This document shows, piece by piece, positions 54,836 through 64,000 of a stretch of DNA of 64,000 nucleotides. This DNA comes from Polytrichum commune (lineage: Eukaryota; Streptophyta; Polytrichopsida; Polytrichales; Polytrichaceae). Numbering within the stretch: position 1 is the stretch's first letter; each line of letters begins with the position of its first letter. The position numbers and the translations under genes are program-made. The stretch covers positions 10,505,001-10,569,000 of the forward strand of contig OX485807.1 of NCBI GenBank assembly GCA_950295325.1, read 5' to 3'. The notes below the pieces were generated by a model, which did no database searches, had not been told where the DNA came from, and was given only the letters and a program-made list of their open reading frames with translations.

Positions 54836-55034
54836 TCCCAAATAGTGCGTGTTACTATTTGGAGTTACACAATGCAATAACCTCTTACTCAGGAGTTCAA
54901 TTTTTACTAATGAAAGCTCAAAAAGTTGTTTGGAAATTATAAAACATAAATGACTTTGCTTGGTAAATAATTACATTCTCAATAAATAGTCATACCATTG
55001 TGTAACTCCGAATAGTAATACGCACTTATTGGGA
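54836..55034. mobile_element. MITE (199 bp) with long inverted repeats flanked by TA
   Basis: Arms of about 45 bp (TCCCAAATAGTGCGTGTTAC, TATTTGGAGTTACACAATG at left) are mirrored at the right end with few mismatches. TA flanks at 54834-54835 and 55035-55036 suit a Tc1/mariner-type (Stowaway-like) MITE. The transcript would fold into a long hairpin, a possible small-RNA source. Confidence 0.72.
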
Positions 55035-55044
55035 TAACCAATGT

Positions 55045-55250
55045 ACTTCAGATGAACCGGTTGAGTTTGAAAATTAGCCAGTTCGGATTCAAGACTTCAT
55101 AAAATTTACCAATCGATTTAAATGAATTTGCATAATATGTCTCTATTTACTAAAGAAAACCGAAAGATGTCAACATGTAACCGGTTGTTATTGGAAACCA
55201 TAAGATCTCAACCAATTATGCCCAAAAATCTCCTTGGGCATTGATCCTTA
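55045..55250 (+). repeat. Dispersed AACCGGTT-family repeat, copy 4
   Basis: Opens GATGAACCGGTTGAGTTTG and continues through AACATGTAACCGGTTG to TTATGCCCAAAAATC. It is the inverse of 17462-17690 and 50440-50660 and parallel to 11120-11305. Confidence 0.7.
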
Positions 55251-56049
55251 ACTTTGGGTAGTCATGAACATTGCAATGTGTGAGGTATCCCCATAGAGCT
55301 TTTGTGAGGGCAAACGAGATTGTAATGGTGCGGAGAAATGTTGCAATTCAACAACAAAACTTGCCTGCAACATATGTGTAAGAGTTTACCGTGGAGAGTG
55401 TTCGCGTTAGAAGGAGCATCATCCCCCTCCTCAATTCACTCCACACTCAAATCTTCTAGGGTCACATAACATTGCTAAGCCTCACTCTTCCTCGCCCTAG
55501 GCAAGAGAATACGATTATAGACTGGGAGTAAACATGTTGTGATTCTCAACAAATGACAATCTTAGGGGCGGTTTACACTATGGACCATGAAGTCGTCCCA
55601 TGGCCGTCTAAGCGATGTGATTGGACGTTGAAGTCGTCCCGGGATGACTTGGGTTTACACCAAGGAAAAAATGGCAGAGTGACCACAGAGGTTGAGGTCC
55701 ACAAAATATTTTTTTTAAGCCTACTCTATCCACTGCCATGGTCCAACGGATTTTCCATTGGGACAAGCAAAAGAGGTGGTCTGGGAAAAACAGCAAGGGC
55801 CCATGTCAGAAAATGCCGTTTTAATGATTTTTAATGATTTTTTAATGATTTTTTTCCCCGAATTAATAAATGATTTTCTTCGGCTACAGTTAGAAGGCTG
55901 GATTACTGTAAATACATATTTCCGTTATGGTTGAAAGCATAGTAGAAAAGGCCCGTTTTTTTGCAAGAAATGAATCATTTGTATTTGTTCGTTTCATCAT
56001 TGTTTTGGTGTACTTCAACTAGTAGTGTGTGATATTTTTGAGGTAGAAA

Positions 56050-57345
56050 ATGGAAGGTTATGGCGGTGATGGGGGATCACAAATAGAGTCACAAGGAGAG
56101 TGGTCACAAAATTCTGAGTGGATGCAAGAAATGGCAGCTCCAATTTTCAGATCTCATTATTCAATTTCCGAAATGCTACAAAGACCTAGTTTGCTTCCAT
56201 CTTCTTTGAGTTAATTTCCTCCTCCTCTTCTTTCCACTATCGAAGTTGGAATTTCTGAAGGCAAAAAAGAAGTAGGAAAAAATGGAATGGTTGGAAAGAA
56301 GAGGAGGCACGCAACAAAAGAAAGATCAAAGAAGGTGAGGAAAACGGATGTTATAGAAGTTGGAGAATCAGATGAAGATGAAACGAGAAAAGTGAAGTGG
56401 AAGGACTTTGAGGTTCATCAGCTCATTGCTATTCGAGGAGAAATGGAAGAAGAATTTGTAAAATCGGCAAACAAACAAGGTAAATTTTCAGAGAAGTATA
56501 ATTTGTTTGAACAAAAACTAAAACCTTGAAAACCTTGAATGTCTTGAATGTTTTGAATGTTTTGTATGATGCCGTATAATGGGCCGTAGAAGGCCTTGGC
56601 CTTAACCAAGGCCCCTATGCCCCCCTCCCCCAAAACAGGGTCGGAGGGGACATTTAGGGTTCTACGATTTTCGGATGCCTCACGCGCGAGGGGAATCGAA
56701 CCCGGCTCACTTTCGAGCAAAGCCTTCCGTCCCCCACTCATTTATTACTACTCCAATCCAATTTATTCGACATTTCTTTCAATTATTTTGTTCATATACA
56801 TCACTTACTTACCTAGTTTATGTTGTTTTGACATTCTTCTTTGACATTTTTTATTGGATTTTTACAGGTATTAAGGCATGACTTAAACTGCAAATTCGGC
56901 TGGCAGCTGCAATCAAAGGTTTTAACAGGTATTGGCTGTCCTGTAAGAAAAAATACAAATCCATTCTAACTGATTACAGAAATGATAAAAGGGCTAATGA
57001 AATTTTAGGTGCAGACAGACATAAAAAATGCAGGTGGTTCATTGAAATAGATGAGTGGCATGATAACACTGCAAGTGTACGCAACCAGATTCCAGCAAGT
57101 GCTACAGAAACAATTCTTGAAGATGTCATTCCATTTACTCCTCTATCTTAGACAACAACTGCTACAACACCGAACTCAACAACAACTTCTACACAAGACA
57201 AGAAGAAGAAAACTCAAGAGAAGATAGGACTTTTGCTAGAGCATGTTGTTGGTAATTCAGGGGTTCTTCTTTCTTCATTCCACGAATCCACAAATATTTT
57301 GAAAAACATGGACAAAAATTTTGTTGCCCTCCTAGAAAAATTCTA
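56050..57345 (+). pseudogene. Harbinger MYB/SANT-like accessory protein, decayed
   Basis: This partner protein normally binds the transposon ends and imports the nuclease. From the ATG at 56050 the frame is open to TAA at 56212-56214. It then continues in the same frame: KKRRHATKERSKK, and VKWKDFEVHQLIAIRGEMEE, a trihelix/MYB-like helix. It breaks off at the SINE-like block. Beyond a candidate acceptor (TTTTAACAG/G, near 56930) come RYWLSCKKKYKSILTDYRND and CRWFIEIDEWHDN, the rest of the MYB-like domain, with a TAG near 57149 before a Lys-rich tail. The order matches Harbinger second ORFs; nonsense codons make it nonfunctional. Confidence 0.75.
56520..56745 (-). mobile_element. Possible tRNA-derived SINE
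   Basis: In minus orientation a pol III B box (GGGTTCGATTCCCC, about 56692-56705) follows a tRNA-like stretch with a weak A-box candidate (AATGAGTGGGG). The 3' side ends in an ACATTCAA/AACATTCAA/TTTTCAAGG tail-like repeat (about 56520-56570). It interrupts the Harbinger MYB gene. No clear target duplication was found, so the limits are approximate. Confidence 0.45.
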
Positions 57346-58732
57346 ACTACTATCACTATCACTATCACTGTCTATTATAGTTGATTTCTGCCTGAGTTTG
57401 TATTGCCACAAACTTTCTGCCATCAATTCGTGCATAACTGTGGCTTCCCGTAGAAGGTCATTTGTCTTCTCATTTTCTTTTAATAAAAAGAAATCTGTTT
57501 CTTCATCATTTGCTTCATCTGCAACTGGAGCATATTCCGTGGCTAACATCCTCCTCTTCACTTCAGCAATTTCAGCCCTTTCGCCCCGTAATTCACTACC
57601 TTCTCCAATTTCTCCCCCACCAATCAATTTACTCAATTTATTTTTTGCCTCCACTATCCAATATTCTTCTATGCCTTCCTTGTTCACAATGCACAAATTG
57701 TGCAACACTATACAAGTGGCTACAATATCCGGCATATTCCGCAAAGGCACTTCGCATCGCTTCATTATCACCCTCCATCTACCCTTCAATATCCCAAATG
57801 CCCTCTCTACACACATCCTAGTTGAAGATTGAATGAAATTCCAATTAGCCTCCTTCCCGGATAGTGTTGTCTTCCCGCCCTTAAACGAACAATACATCCA
57901 TGGCCGAACCAGATATGCCGCATCCCTTATAAGTTTGTACGGCTGAAATTTACCTTCTATACATCCACGTCCGATTTTTGTAACTTGAAATACGCTCCAA
58001 TCGTGAAGACTTCCTGCCCATCCGAACTCATAATCCCAAAACATACAATCTGGTCTGACTATTCCTTGCAGAATTGCTGAATGAAATGACTTTCTGCAGT
58101 AATAATTTTGTCCGCCAATTAGAGAGGCTAAAATAGGAATATGTTATCCATCTATTGCACCCATGATATAAGGAACGCCGTGTAATTTTTCAAACCTCGA
58201 AGCTAAAACTCTAAACTGTGATTCGCTCGGAGTTTGTACAAAAACCGGTTGTAAATGTTTTCTAACCGCTTTACAAAACTCCCTCTGTACTACTGATAAT
58301 GTATTTTTGTGCACTCCATACAAATCGCCTATAGTTTGCAATCCATCACCACTTCCCAACCGATGCAATGACATTGTTATCCTATCTTGCACCGGCACCG
58401 TAATCCTAAATTAAGTATTTTTTTTTCAAATACGGACCTAACATCTCACACAAAAATCTGAATGTATTGTGTGTCACTCGAGTTCGCTTTCTAAATTCAT
58501 TCTCCGTCCACGAACCCAACAATAAGCGGTCTACGAATCCAATCATCCGATCTTGACTCCATATACTCCTCTCTCTATACCCCATATTCTCATAAACCAA
58601 GCTCAAAATTGCTAACTTCTCCCATTCTCCTTGCAAAATCAGCGCTTGAATATCTATCACATGCTTTACGAGCATGTACAAGAACATGTACAATCCTAAA
58701 AACAAAACAAATGTCCTCCTCCTCTCCTCCAT
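57343..58732 (-). pseudogene. Harbinger transposase (DDE_Tnp_4, HARBI1-like), decayed
   Basis: Starts MEERRRTFVLFLGLYMF (58732). An N-terminal helix-turn-helix-like part (NEFRKRTRVTHNTFRFLCEML) is followed by a frame change in an A9 run near 58422 and a stop nearby. The next block reads VPVQDRITMSLHRLGSGDG to AIDG, then TAA at 58144-58146 in place of the residue before HIPI. Reading on gives FWDYEFGWAGSLHDWSVFQ (first catalytic Asp region AIDG, second D in SLHD) and MCVERAFGILKGRWRVI (catalytic Glu region), ending in a Ser/Asp-rich tail. DDE residues are still visible, so few changes separate it from an active ancestor. It is related to the host gene HARBI1. Confidence 0.85.
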
Positions 58733-59063
58733 TGCTTGCTGAAATTTTAGGTTCAAGCAAGCGAAAACTATAAGACAAATGAAGAGAAAAGAAGTGAAGA
58801 GAAGAGAAGTCAATAGAAGTGAAGAGAATGGTCAAACTTGATTTTTTCCAAAAATTGCCTTTTTTTTTTAATTATTAAAAAAATCCGCACCTCCATTTTT
58901 TGGTGCATGGTCATTCTTCATGGTCCACATTCGGTTTACACCTAGTGAAGGGCCCATGAACCATGAAAACTAATATTTTAGTAACTCGGACCATGGAAGT
59001 CGTCCCACGCAGAATAGGCCTCTTACGTGGGACGACTTCATGGTCCATAGTGTAAACCGCCCC

Positions 59064-61022
59064 TAAGTCTTAGTGACGGGACAAGGTTCACATGGACACA
59101 TGAAATTTCTTTTACTTAATAAAGGGTGAGGAAGCATGATGCCTAACAATGTATAATAGTCAACATAATTGGGGGACCTATACAATCACTTGATGAGAGG
59201 GAAGAAAAAAAAAAACTCTTCACTTTGATAAGCTTCAAAACGTATGGGAACGGTGGATGAGGGCACAATTCACATTTTGCTACCCAATCATCTTGCACTA
59301 ATTTTGTGTTTCATAATTCATGAGAAGTGGGTGCAGAACTAAGAGTGTCCATTTAAAGACCTTCTTAACATAGTATTCATGAAAATAGAAAATTCACATG
59401 TGTCATTTTTTTTCAAGGTTGACTCAGTTTTTTTCTTGTAGAGTGCACTTCAACTTTGAAAAGATTTATATTTTGAAACTAATTTTGGATGGGCACCTAT
59501 GGTACAAATTCATAAAGTAATTCATAGAAGAAGTCCCTTTATGTTGTGATTGTCATGTTTTGATTGCTATCAAGAGTGTTTGAAGTAGCAATGAAGAACA
59601 TAACATTCATGATATAAAAAAAACTTCTTCCCTTGTTATCACTTGCACATGCTACTATCATTTTGTAAATACATCTGGATGTAGTTGGCAAAAGTTGCCT
59701 TCAAAGACCAATTCTAGCCGGCCTTCCATGTATTCAAGAAAACGGCATTTGTGACAATTTTGCGTGCCATGTGACTTGTCATGAATACCGTGTTTCTAAG
59801 AGGATGCCATGGTCCACAATAGGTGCACTCACCTATAAAATAAAATAAAATGAAATAAACGAACGTTAGTTGATCCGATGTATGAATTTGAACATGTTGG
59901 CTCTACCCTACGCAAGAATCCCTTTGATACGTGGTGGGGTTTATTACCTACCTTAGAGTAGGTGGGCTCTTGTTTGTAAGAGATGCACTCACCTTATGTA
60001 TTGCTATGTTATTAGAGTTGTTAACAAAGTAAAGCAAATGACCATGGGTTTAGTCTCAAACCTTGAGTTTTAAAACTTTAACACAAAATCACATAAAACC
60101 TAAAGTTTTTCTTAATGCTTAAATTATCATACACAAAGAGTGGTCTTGAGCTATTAAAACCAAGTTTTTATCTTATCTTACTAGAGTGGGTGAGCCAAGC
60201 TGACCTTGCATAGGCCAATCCATGATTTAGGATAGCAAATCCCATGCACATACCTTATTTTAAATCCTAAAATTTTCTTGAAGTTTGAGAGGTAAAAAAA
60301 GGAGGTCCCAAAAAAGTCACTCAACTTTCAAACTAGTTGATACACGATGGGCCAACAAGCTTTTAATAGAAAGTTTATCAAAGAAGGATCAAACTTATGG
60401 TTCATCTCCCTTTGAAGGACTTTACGGATAAAACTTTATAATCATGCAAATTCAAGTTTGACCAACTCAGCAAAGACAAAGTCTGCCAACAACTTAAGTT
60501 TTAAGTCCCTTCAAAGGAAGGAAATATCAACCTCACTTGGGGGCCTGTAGCTTATTGATATTTGTGCTTTAAAAACCATACTTACAAGCAAGGAATATAA
60601 TAAACCAACCACTATTTTAGTTACCAAATAAAAGGCCGGATGCTAAAGCACCCATGTTGAGCTTTTCCGCCTAAGAATTCGTTGCCTCTAGGCCACGTCT
60701 CAATGCCCAAACCATCATTTATTGGTCCTATCCACACTCCTCCCCGCAACTTGTTTGATAAGACGCAATCATAGATAGAGTCAACTCCAACGAAGTTAGT
60801 CATCTTTTGAGTTATAGACCCTCCTCGGACATTGGGAATGTTTCCTGCTCCCATCTCTACTCTTTTGCATCATGATACAATGTTATGCAAACGAGATCCG
60901 CTAATGTGTTTTGCAACAAAATTGACGGATCGGAACTTGTTAGTGCTCACAACTATTTCATATCAATAATGCATGTAATCAAATGGTCTTCCTCTCTAAG
61001 CCTATGGTGCCAAGAGTCTATA
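59064..61022. other. AT-rich intergenic DNA
   Basis: No gene recognised. 59149-59340 resembles 2281-2400 plus 2713-2765, an old dispersed repeat. Confidence 0.4.
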
Positions 61023-61335
61023 AGGTAGAGGGGCACATTCCCGCTTGAATTTCAGATTGGCATGTTCATTGGGGAGTTATTAAGGGGGAATCAATCTTGG
61101 AAGATGTGCAAAGTACATTGGAAATTGGACCAACTGGAATAATTAATTTTGGATTAGTATTGAATTAGTTATGAATTTTGGAAGGAGAACTCATAGGGGT
61201 ACCCAAAACCACTCACCCCAAAAATGTACACCATGATTACATAGAAATTTGAGGTACGAAGCTATAATGTACCCCTTGTTTGGATAGGTCTAGTGAGCGG
61301 TTTAAGGACCCGAGCGGGAATGTGCCCCTCTACCT
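61023..61335. mobile_element. MITE-like element flanked by TA (313 bp)
   Basis: The left end AGGTAGAGGGGCACATTCCC plus GCT is mirrored exactly over 23 bp by AGCGGGAATGTGCCCCTCT plus ACCT at the right end. TA dinucleotides flank both sides (61021-61022, 61336-61337). No ORF belongs to it. It is Tc1/mariner-type by its flanks. Confidence 0.72.
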
Positions 61336-61337
61336 TA

Positions 61338-64000
61338 GTGCAACACCTCTTGTTTGGTGCCTACACTCACATGATTTGTAGGTTGTGCATGAGTATTTCT
61401 AATCGCATTCCCCCACAAATCCGGAACACATTTAAACAAATCAACTTAATTGCCATACTATACGCACACCTAATACCAGTCCATAAAAGGCAAATAGAAA
61501 ATAGACAACCTATCACAGACATACAAAACCATATATAAGTTAGAAGGAAAAAAAACATATTATCGGTTCACCGATAAAACCACGTGTCACTAACATAGTG
61601 TCTACTCCCTGCAAAGGGTGAAGTAGTATTACACCTAACGCCATTACCCTAGGGTATGGCCAAGGATGTTCTACGAACAGACACTCTAGTCACTCCGGCC
61701 CCCTAACGGGGACTAGAGTTCTTCTTCTTCTTCTAATCGCATTTGATTTGATCATGTATTGGTAGTTGATGTGGTGTTATGAGATTTTTCTACGTTTGTT
61801 GATTATGCTAATTACAAGTGTTAATCTATGATTGTTCATTACAATCTACCGTTCATATTAATTAGTGTAGACCCACAATTGTTAAGTATCCGTTCTACTG
61901 GAATTTCACTTATGAGTCTTTAATTGGTTAAATATTCTAGTTAGTTTAATAACATGGACTTGTTGGTCTAATAACGTCTCCACATGCACATAACATATTG
62001 ATTTGTTGAATTTTGTGGTTGTAACATTACTGATTAAGACATGGTTGGAAACATGTTGTAGTTTGCGCAAAACACTTACAATCTCATTACATGAGAGTCA
62101 ACGTCATGGACTTCAAACCCAATTAGGAGACATAGACAAAGATGCTAGAGTTGATTCGATTGCCTTTCAAAGTTGTGCATGCATATTTCATAATGAAATT
62201 ACAAATATTGATTCAATACTCACTGACAAGCCCATTCCCATTTGACGACCTCCAGTGAACTCAACAAGTTATCTATGGAAACGGTCATTACAACACCATC
62301 AACTATGCAATCATACATTGGGAGAGGTTTCATAGTCGGTGAACAAACTAACAATTTCTTTCCCTACAAATTTACTAAGGAAATCATTAAGACAAATCTT
62401 CCAAATTCCCTTAGCAATCCAAAAGCCAACAATCATGGCCTTGTAATCATGTTATGTCATCCATCACAATCCTCTCTTGACTGGCCATTTCTCAAATTAA
62501 TGCATCCTCACCTACTCATTTTAATGTTTCTATTTAAATTAGGAACCATAAAAGCCACAAACCACAACAATTGCCTCCATCCATACATTGAGCCTCTAAT
62601 ATGAGAGATTTATGTTTGACAACTGTAGACATCAATAACTAGGATGTTATGTTTGAGATTTGCAATCAGTTTACCAATGCTTGACACTCTCCACTATATT
62701 TAGGTACATGTGCAACATCGGGCCAAACGATAAGACATGGATCATTTCTAAGGACATGCAAGTGCTCATGGAATCTACACAAAAGAGGTCTTAAAATTTT
62801 AAATTAATCCTAGGCGAGGTTATAAGACTATCCCCGACTATGAAAGTTCCCTATTAATCACAAGATGGACCAAAAAAGGCAAAGAATTGGGAAAACATTG
62901 GCAAGCATGTCCAATTTAAACGTGGGTTGTTGTTGTTTTGTTGCACAAGAGGCCTTACCTTGATAGCTCATTAGTTTAACTTATATATGAGCATGTAGAG
63001 CATTCAAATAAACATGGGGAGCCGTGTCATAGAAGCATAGTGGTTGGTATTTTTCATGCGTCGGGGTCTAATATTTTTGAAGAGATGAAACTTTGAATAA
63101 AATAGATGCACGCTTTTGGGTTATCTCCAACTCAAATCACGATCCAACACAACAAAATTTAAGGCAATTGGCAAAGCATAACAAGCGGGTGACAAGAGAT
63201 ATATTTTTGCTTCCTTTTGATGTACGGAATATCTACAAAAAGAGAGTTGATGAGTTGTGGAAAAAACATCCCTCAAATCCAAGATGTGGGTGCATGAAAA
63301 CCCTACCTTTGTGTTTATTTATTTATTTATTCGGGAACACTCTTTTCTAAACCTTAACAACACTAACAAAGAAAAAACACCCATTCACCATTGGAATTCA
63401 ATTTGAATGGCGGCAACAAATGATGGCTAGAACCAACCAAACCAATGTAAGTTGCTATCTCCAATGTTTCAATTTGGAAATTTATGCACCATTTAAGCTA
63501 AACTTTGCACTTTGAAAGATTGAAATTTGTATAATATTTTCCTAGCACCACTTTATCGGTTTCTTGGTTTTGTAGTACCCACTTTATACAATCATTGTGT
63601 TTGATGATTGGAGGAATGGGATACTAGTGGCCTTCTTTGTTATTTTATGGTGTCGTGAAAATATCTTAGATTCGTCCTTGATGCATTGCATTGCAACATT
63701 TAAACCCTTTATAATATATGAAGCCCATCATTAATAATTGTTGATAATGCACAAACTAAAATCAACACTTTGAGGTATGTACCTTTATTTTATGCACAAT
63801 GTGTCATATTCATTGTATCAAACATCATGTGTCATGCATTCTATGTCATTAACCATGTGTCATGCAATATGTGTTGCATATTAAGTGTCATCTAAAAACT
63901 ATTGAAATATTACTTAAGCATGTGATGTGGGGTAACATTATGTTATTCAATTGTAAATTTTCATGTGCATATGCTTTTAGTTTAGAGTTCTAGATTTTCA
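61338..64000. other. Intergenic DNA with coding-like fragments
   Basis: Short plus-strand frames at 62003-62245 (HESQRHGLQTQLGDIDKD), 62242-62604 (MQSYIGRGFIVGEQTNNFFP) and 63093-63350 (NIYKKRVDELWKKHPSNPRC) look more protein-like than chance, but I recognise none. They may be parts of one decayed mobile-element gene. The final 650 bases show nothing. Confidence 0.3.

Larger units (their letters stand above)
55565..59063. mobile_element. PIF/Harbinger DNA transposon (3.5 kb), complete but mutated
   Basis: Perfect 36-bp terminal inverted repeats (GGGGCGGTTTACACTATGGA...GTCGTCCCA) lie at 55565-55600 and 59028-59063, with further GTCGTCCC subterminal repeats. Flanks are TTA and TAA, so the target duplication is TA or a mutated TWA. 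Inside are the two genes typical of the family in convergent order, a MYB-like protein on plus and a DDE nuclease on minus. Both carry inactivating changes, but the intact ends mean the copy could still be moved in trans. A SINE-like insertion sits in the MYB gene. Confidence 0.9.

Overview
This is a nuclear window from a green plant. The evidence is an interrupted tRNA-Trp(CCA) gene matching, from memory, the land-plant nuclear sequence, two divergent AP2/ERF-like genes, GT-AG introns, AT-rich intergenic DNA, and plant-type L1, hAT, CACTA, PIF/Harbinger and LTR elements. Sparse genes and the style of the LINE and DUF7869-like relics suggest a spore-bearing plant (bryophyte, lycophyte or fern) or a streptophyte alga; that is inference.

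Layout. 0-3 kb: a 0.9 kb hAT deletion derivative with perfect 8-bp target duplications, then a palindromic AACCGGTT repeat. 3-11.1 kb: a complete two-ORF LINE inside a tRNA-Trp gene, splitting it at the anticodon loop with a 16-bp target duplication. 11-20 kb: intergenic DNA with small inverted-repeat elements and an AP2-like gene (minus strand, 17.7-18.9 kb). 20.4-21.3 kb: decayed LINE endonuclease domain. 21.4-32.6 kb: copy A of a direct segmental duplication, split by a 6.27 kb TIR transposon (22.8-29.05 kb) with a DUF7869-like transposase relic. 34-38 kb: a solo LTR and a decayed CACTA transposase. 42.6-48.6 kb: copy B of the duplication, uninterrupted except for its own solo LTR. 48.0-50.2 kb: an AP2-like gene with a reconstructable intron. 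50-61 kb: MITE-like elements, a LINE RNase H relic and a 3.5 kb PIF/Harbinger element with both of its genes decayed. 61-64 kb: no recognised gene.

Probable live host genes are few: two NmrA-like NAD(P)-binding paralogues (A 30055-31032, B 44991-45968) and two AP2-like genes (17.7-18.9 kb and 48.0-50.2 kb). The duplication carried one NmrA gene and the 3' part of the AP2-like gene, leaving a truncated AP2 pseudogene in copy A. Because the duplication supplies empty sites, the 6.27 kb transposon in A and the solo LTR in B can be shown to have arrived after it.

The most interesting items are the LINE in the tRNA-Trp gene with a non-L1-like nick site, the DUF7869-like transposon with ends defined against an empty site, and the NmrA pair, whose 417-bp upstream blocks are identical while the coding regions differ at about 4% of positions, mostly by amino-acid replacement.
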